Origin: Paracoccaceae bacterium | Lineage (GTDB): Bacteria > Pseudomonadota > Alphaproteobacteria > Rhodobacterales > Rhodobacteraceae | Assembly (NCBI GenBank): GCA_023260935.1 | Contig: JALQTL010000198.1 | Location: 1-8,001, forward strand | Direction: 5' to 3' | DNA length: 8,001 bases | Part shown: positions 6,264 through 8,001 of the stretch, in pieces | Layout: each line of letters begins with the position of its first letter | How positions within the stretch are numbered: the first letter of the stretch is position 1 | The notes under the pieces: generated by a model | The model's input: only the letters and a program-made list of their open reading frames with translations | The model's database searches: none | Told to the model about the DNA's origin: nothing | Position numbers and translations under genes: made by a program

Positions 6264-6278
6264 GTTTTGCCGCAAAAC
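6264..6278. repeat. 15-bp inverted repeat upstream of the yidC promoter
   Basis: GTTTTGC and GCAAAAC flank a single C, a perfect 7-bp inverted repeat ending 4 bp before the candidate -35. It starts 28 bp after the EAL gene stop. With no following T run and an AT-rich stem it is a poor terminator. It could be an operator or chance. Confidence 0.35.
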
Positions 6279-6281
6279 CGC

Positions 6282-6310
6282 TTGACCTTTCCCCCACCCT
6301 TCTGTTGAAC
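6282..6310 (+). promoter_or_regulatory. Candidate promoter for yidC
   Basis: TTGACC (6282-6287) and TTGAAC (6305-6310) are spaced by 17 bases. The -35 is five of six to the sigma-70 consensus; the -10 is three of six. Transcription would start near 6317, about 29 bases before the chosen yidC ATG. Position and spacing are right, but the -10 is weak. Confidence 0.4.
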
Positions 6311-6345
6311 GACCGCTGACCTGAACAATGGTGGCGGTAGTCCCG

Positions 6346-8001
6346 ATGGACGATCAGAACAAGAACCTCATCCTCGCAACCGTGCTGTCCTTTCTGGTCA
6401 TCATGGTCTGGTTCGTGCTGTTTCCACCGCCGGAGCCGGTCGTTGACCCCAACGCTCCCGCCGCGGTGACGCAGGCGGAACCCGCGGCCCCAGGCACTGT
6501 GGCGCCCTCGGCGGCGGCAACGTCAGATGCGGCAGCGGCCTCGCCATCGGCCACTGCGCCGCGTGTCATGATCGATACGCCGGAACTCAAGGGCTCGATC
6601 TCGCTTCTGGGCGGGCGTCTCGATGATCTGGAGCTGAAATCCTACAAGCAGACGATCGAGCCGGATTCCGGCATTGTTCGTCTGCTGGCGCCGGTGGGGC
6701 AGCCCAATGCGTATTATGCCCTCTTTGGGTGGGGCCCGGCCGGCAGCCTTGATTTTGCCGATGTGCCCGGTGCCAATACCGAATGGTCCCCTGCGGGCGG
6801 CGGCACGCTTGCGCCCGGCAACCCGGTGACGCTGCGCTGGGACAATGGCAAGGGCCTTGTGTTCACCCGTCAGATCGCGGTCGACGAAGGGTTCATGTTC
6901 ACCGTGGCCGATACCGTGGAAAACACCGGCACGGCCGAGGCGCGGCTTTATCCCTATGGCATTGTGGCCCGCCACGGGGTGCCGACCGATCTGGAAAATT
7001 TCTTCGTCAGCCATGAGGGCGTTGTCGGACGCACCGATGGCACGCTGGAAGAGGTCAAATACAAGAATGTGGTCGATTTTCCGCTGGTCGAGCGTGAGGG
7101 CGGCCATGCCGAAGTGATCGACGCCAAGGTGGATGGCTGGATTGGCTTTACCAGCAAATACTGGATGACCGTTCTGGTGCCCGATCAGGGCAAGCCCTTT
7201 ACCTCTGTCACCAAATACGTTCCGACGGCCGATATCTACCAGACCGAAACGCGCCAGCCGGTTGTAGCCGTGGCGCCGGGCGCTTCGCATACCACCACGT
7301 CGCGCGTGTTTGCCGGCGCGAAGGAATGGGAGAAGATCCGGGCCTATATGAATGACGGCGCGCTGACCGGGCAAGGTCAGCCGATTCCGGGCTTCATCGA
7401 CGCGATCGACTGGGGCTGGTTCTTCTTCCTGACCAAGCCGATCTTCCAGGTGCTGCATTGGCTGCATGCCGTGATCGGCAACATGGGCCTTGCCATCATC
7501 GCGCTGACCTTCGTTCTGAAGCTGATCGTGCTGCCGCTGGCTTATAAATCCTATGTCAGCATGGCGCGGATGAAGGAACTTCAGCCCGAGATGGAGGCGC
7601 TGAAGGAACGCGCGGGCGAGGACAAGGCGAAGCTGCAAAAGGAAATGATGCAGCTTTACAAGGACAAGAAGGTCAACCCGGCGGCGGGCTGTCTGCCGAT
7701 CTTCCTTCAGATCCCGATCTTCTTCAGCCTTTACAAGGTGATCTTCGTCACACTGGAACTGCGTCAGGCGCCGTTCTTCGGATGGCTGAACGACCTGTCG
7801 GCGCCCGATCCGTCGTCGCTGTTCAACCTGTTCGGCCTGCTGCCCTGGGCGGCCCCGGCGCATGGCAGTTTCCTTGCCATGATCTTCATCGGCGTGCTGC
7901 CGATCCTGCTGGGCCTCTCGATGTGGCTGCACCAGAAACTGAACCCGGCACCCGCCGATCCGGCGCAGGCGATGATCTTCGCCTGGATGCCCTGGGTGTT
8001 C
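6346..8001 (+). CDS. yidC: Membrane protein insertase YidC, 5' part
   Basis: YidC inserts and folds inner-membrane proteins, alone or with SecYEG. The first 552 residues are visible; the gene runs past the window edge, so only the last part is missing. In order: a signal-anchor helix (about 7-25), an Ala/Pro-rich periplasmic linker (31-73), the large periplasmic P1 domain (about 74-345), a second helix with ITFVLK-like core (GLAIIALTFVLKLIVLPL, 381-398), the charged cytoplasmic C1 hairpin (403-445, MARMKELQPEME to KVNPAAGC), a third helix (about 449-470), the conserved LRQAPFFGW (472-480) and DLSAPDP (483-489), then further helices. Lys392 sits where E. coli has the hydrophilic-groove Arg366. 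ATG 6346 gives the usual MDDQNKN start but has only a weak ribosome site; an in-frame ATG at 6328 would add MVAVVP. Confidence 0.96.
   Translation, partial: MDDQNKNLILATVLSFLVIMVWFVLFPPPEPVVDPNAPAAVTQAEPAAPGTVAPSAAATSDAAAASPSATAPRVMIDTPELKGSISLLGGRLDDLELKSYKQTIEPDSGIVRLLAPVGQPNAYYALFGWGPAGSLDFADVPGANTEWSPAGGGTLAPGNPVTLRWDNGKGLVFTRQIAVDEGFMFTVADTVENTGTAEARLYPYGIVARHGVPTDLENFFVSHEGVVGRTDGTLEEVKYKNVVDFPLVEREGGHAEVIDAKVDGWIGFTSKYWMTVLVPDQGKPFTSVTKYVPTADIYQTETRQPVVAVAPGASHTTTSRVFAGAKEWEKIRAYMNDGALTGQGQPIPGFIDAIDWGWFFFLTKPIFQVLHWLHAVIGNMGLAIIALTFVLKLIVLPLAYKSYVSMARMKELQPEMEALKERAGEDKAKLQKEMMQLYKDKKVNPAAGCLPIFLQIPIFFSLYKVIFVTLELRQAPFFGWLNDLSAPDPSSLFNLFGLLPWAAPAHGSFLAMIFIGVLPILLGLSMWLHQKLNPAPADPAQAMIFAWMPWVF

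Larger units (their letters stand above)
6251..6321 (+). repeat. Three copies of ACCGCT(T)GACC upstream of yidC
   Basis: ACCGCTGACC occurs exactly at 6251-6260 and 6312-6321. A third copy with one extra T, ACCGCTTGACC, lies at 6277-6287. All are direct repeats in the 109-bp spacer between the EAL gene and yidC. The middle copy contains the candidate -35 hexamer TTGACC, and the outer copies flank the promoter. They could be regulator-binding sites or reflect duplication of promoter sequence. Confidence 0.5.

Noticed and set aside
6523..7932. 469-codon open frame on the minus strand
   Set aside because: It is antisense to yidC, whose motifs and domain order are unambiguous. Long antisense frames are common where third positions are GC-rich. 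The translation shows no recognisable domain.

Overview
The window is high-GC chromosomal DNA, almost fully coding. Protein content and motif wording (an AapP/BztD-type amino-acid transporter ATPase, an arginine-type N-acetylglutamate kinase, a YidC beginning MDDQNKNLI, a Rhodobacterales-like ferredoxin family) suggest an alphaproteobacterium, most likely a Rhodobacterales member related to Rhodobacter, Paracoccus or Gemmobacter. Nothing looks like a prophage, transposon, plasmid backbone, CRISPR array or rRNA/tRNA gene.

Layout. (1) At the left edge is the 3' part of a polar amino-acid ABC transporter ATPase gene (+). It ends at a strong hairpin terminator that also separates it from the convergent minus-strand block. 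(2) The minus-strand block, read right to left, is argB (arginine biosynthesis), a candidate small unknown protein, a cysteine-rich ferredoxin-like protein, and a SixA-type histidine phosphatase. (3) A 116-bp divergent region separates argB from a plus-strand series: a short-chain dehydrogenase/reductase, ttcA (tRNA 2-thiocytidine synthesis), a membrane-anchored c-di-GMP phosphodiesterase with a degenerate GGDEF domain, and yidC (membrane protein insertase), which runs off the right edge.

Functionally this is mostly housekeeping: nutrient uptake, arginine biosynthesis, tRNA thiolation and membrane insertion, plus one second-messenger enzyme. I see no clear novel multi-gene system. The most interesting signals are regulatory. 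A perfect 10-bp hairpin at the start of the EAL gene presents the Shine-Dalgarno sequence in its loop and buries the start codon in its stem. A perfect 18-bp palindrome overlaps a possible ttcA -10 element. A 10-bp motif is repeated three times around a candidate yidC promoter. At protein level, the phosphodiesterase has lost its GGDEF signature but kept an RxxD motif at the spacing of a c-di-GMP inhibitory site.
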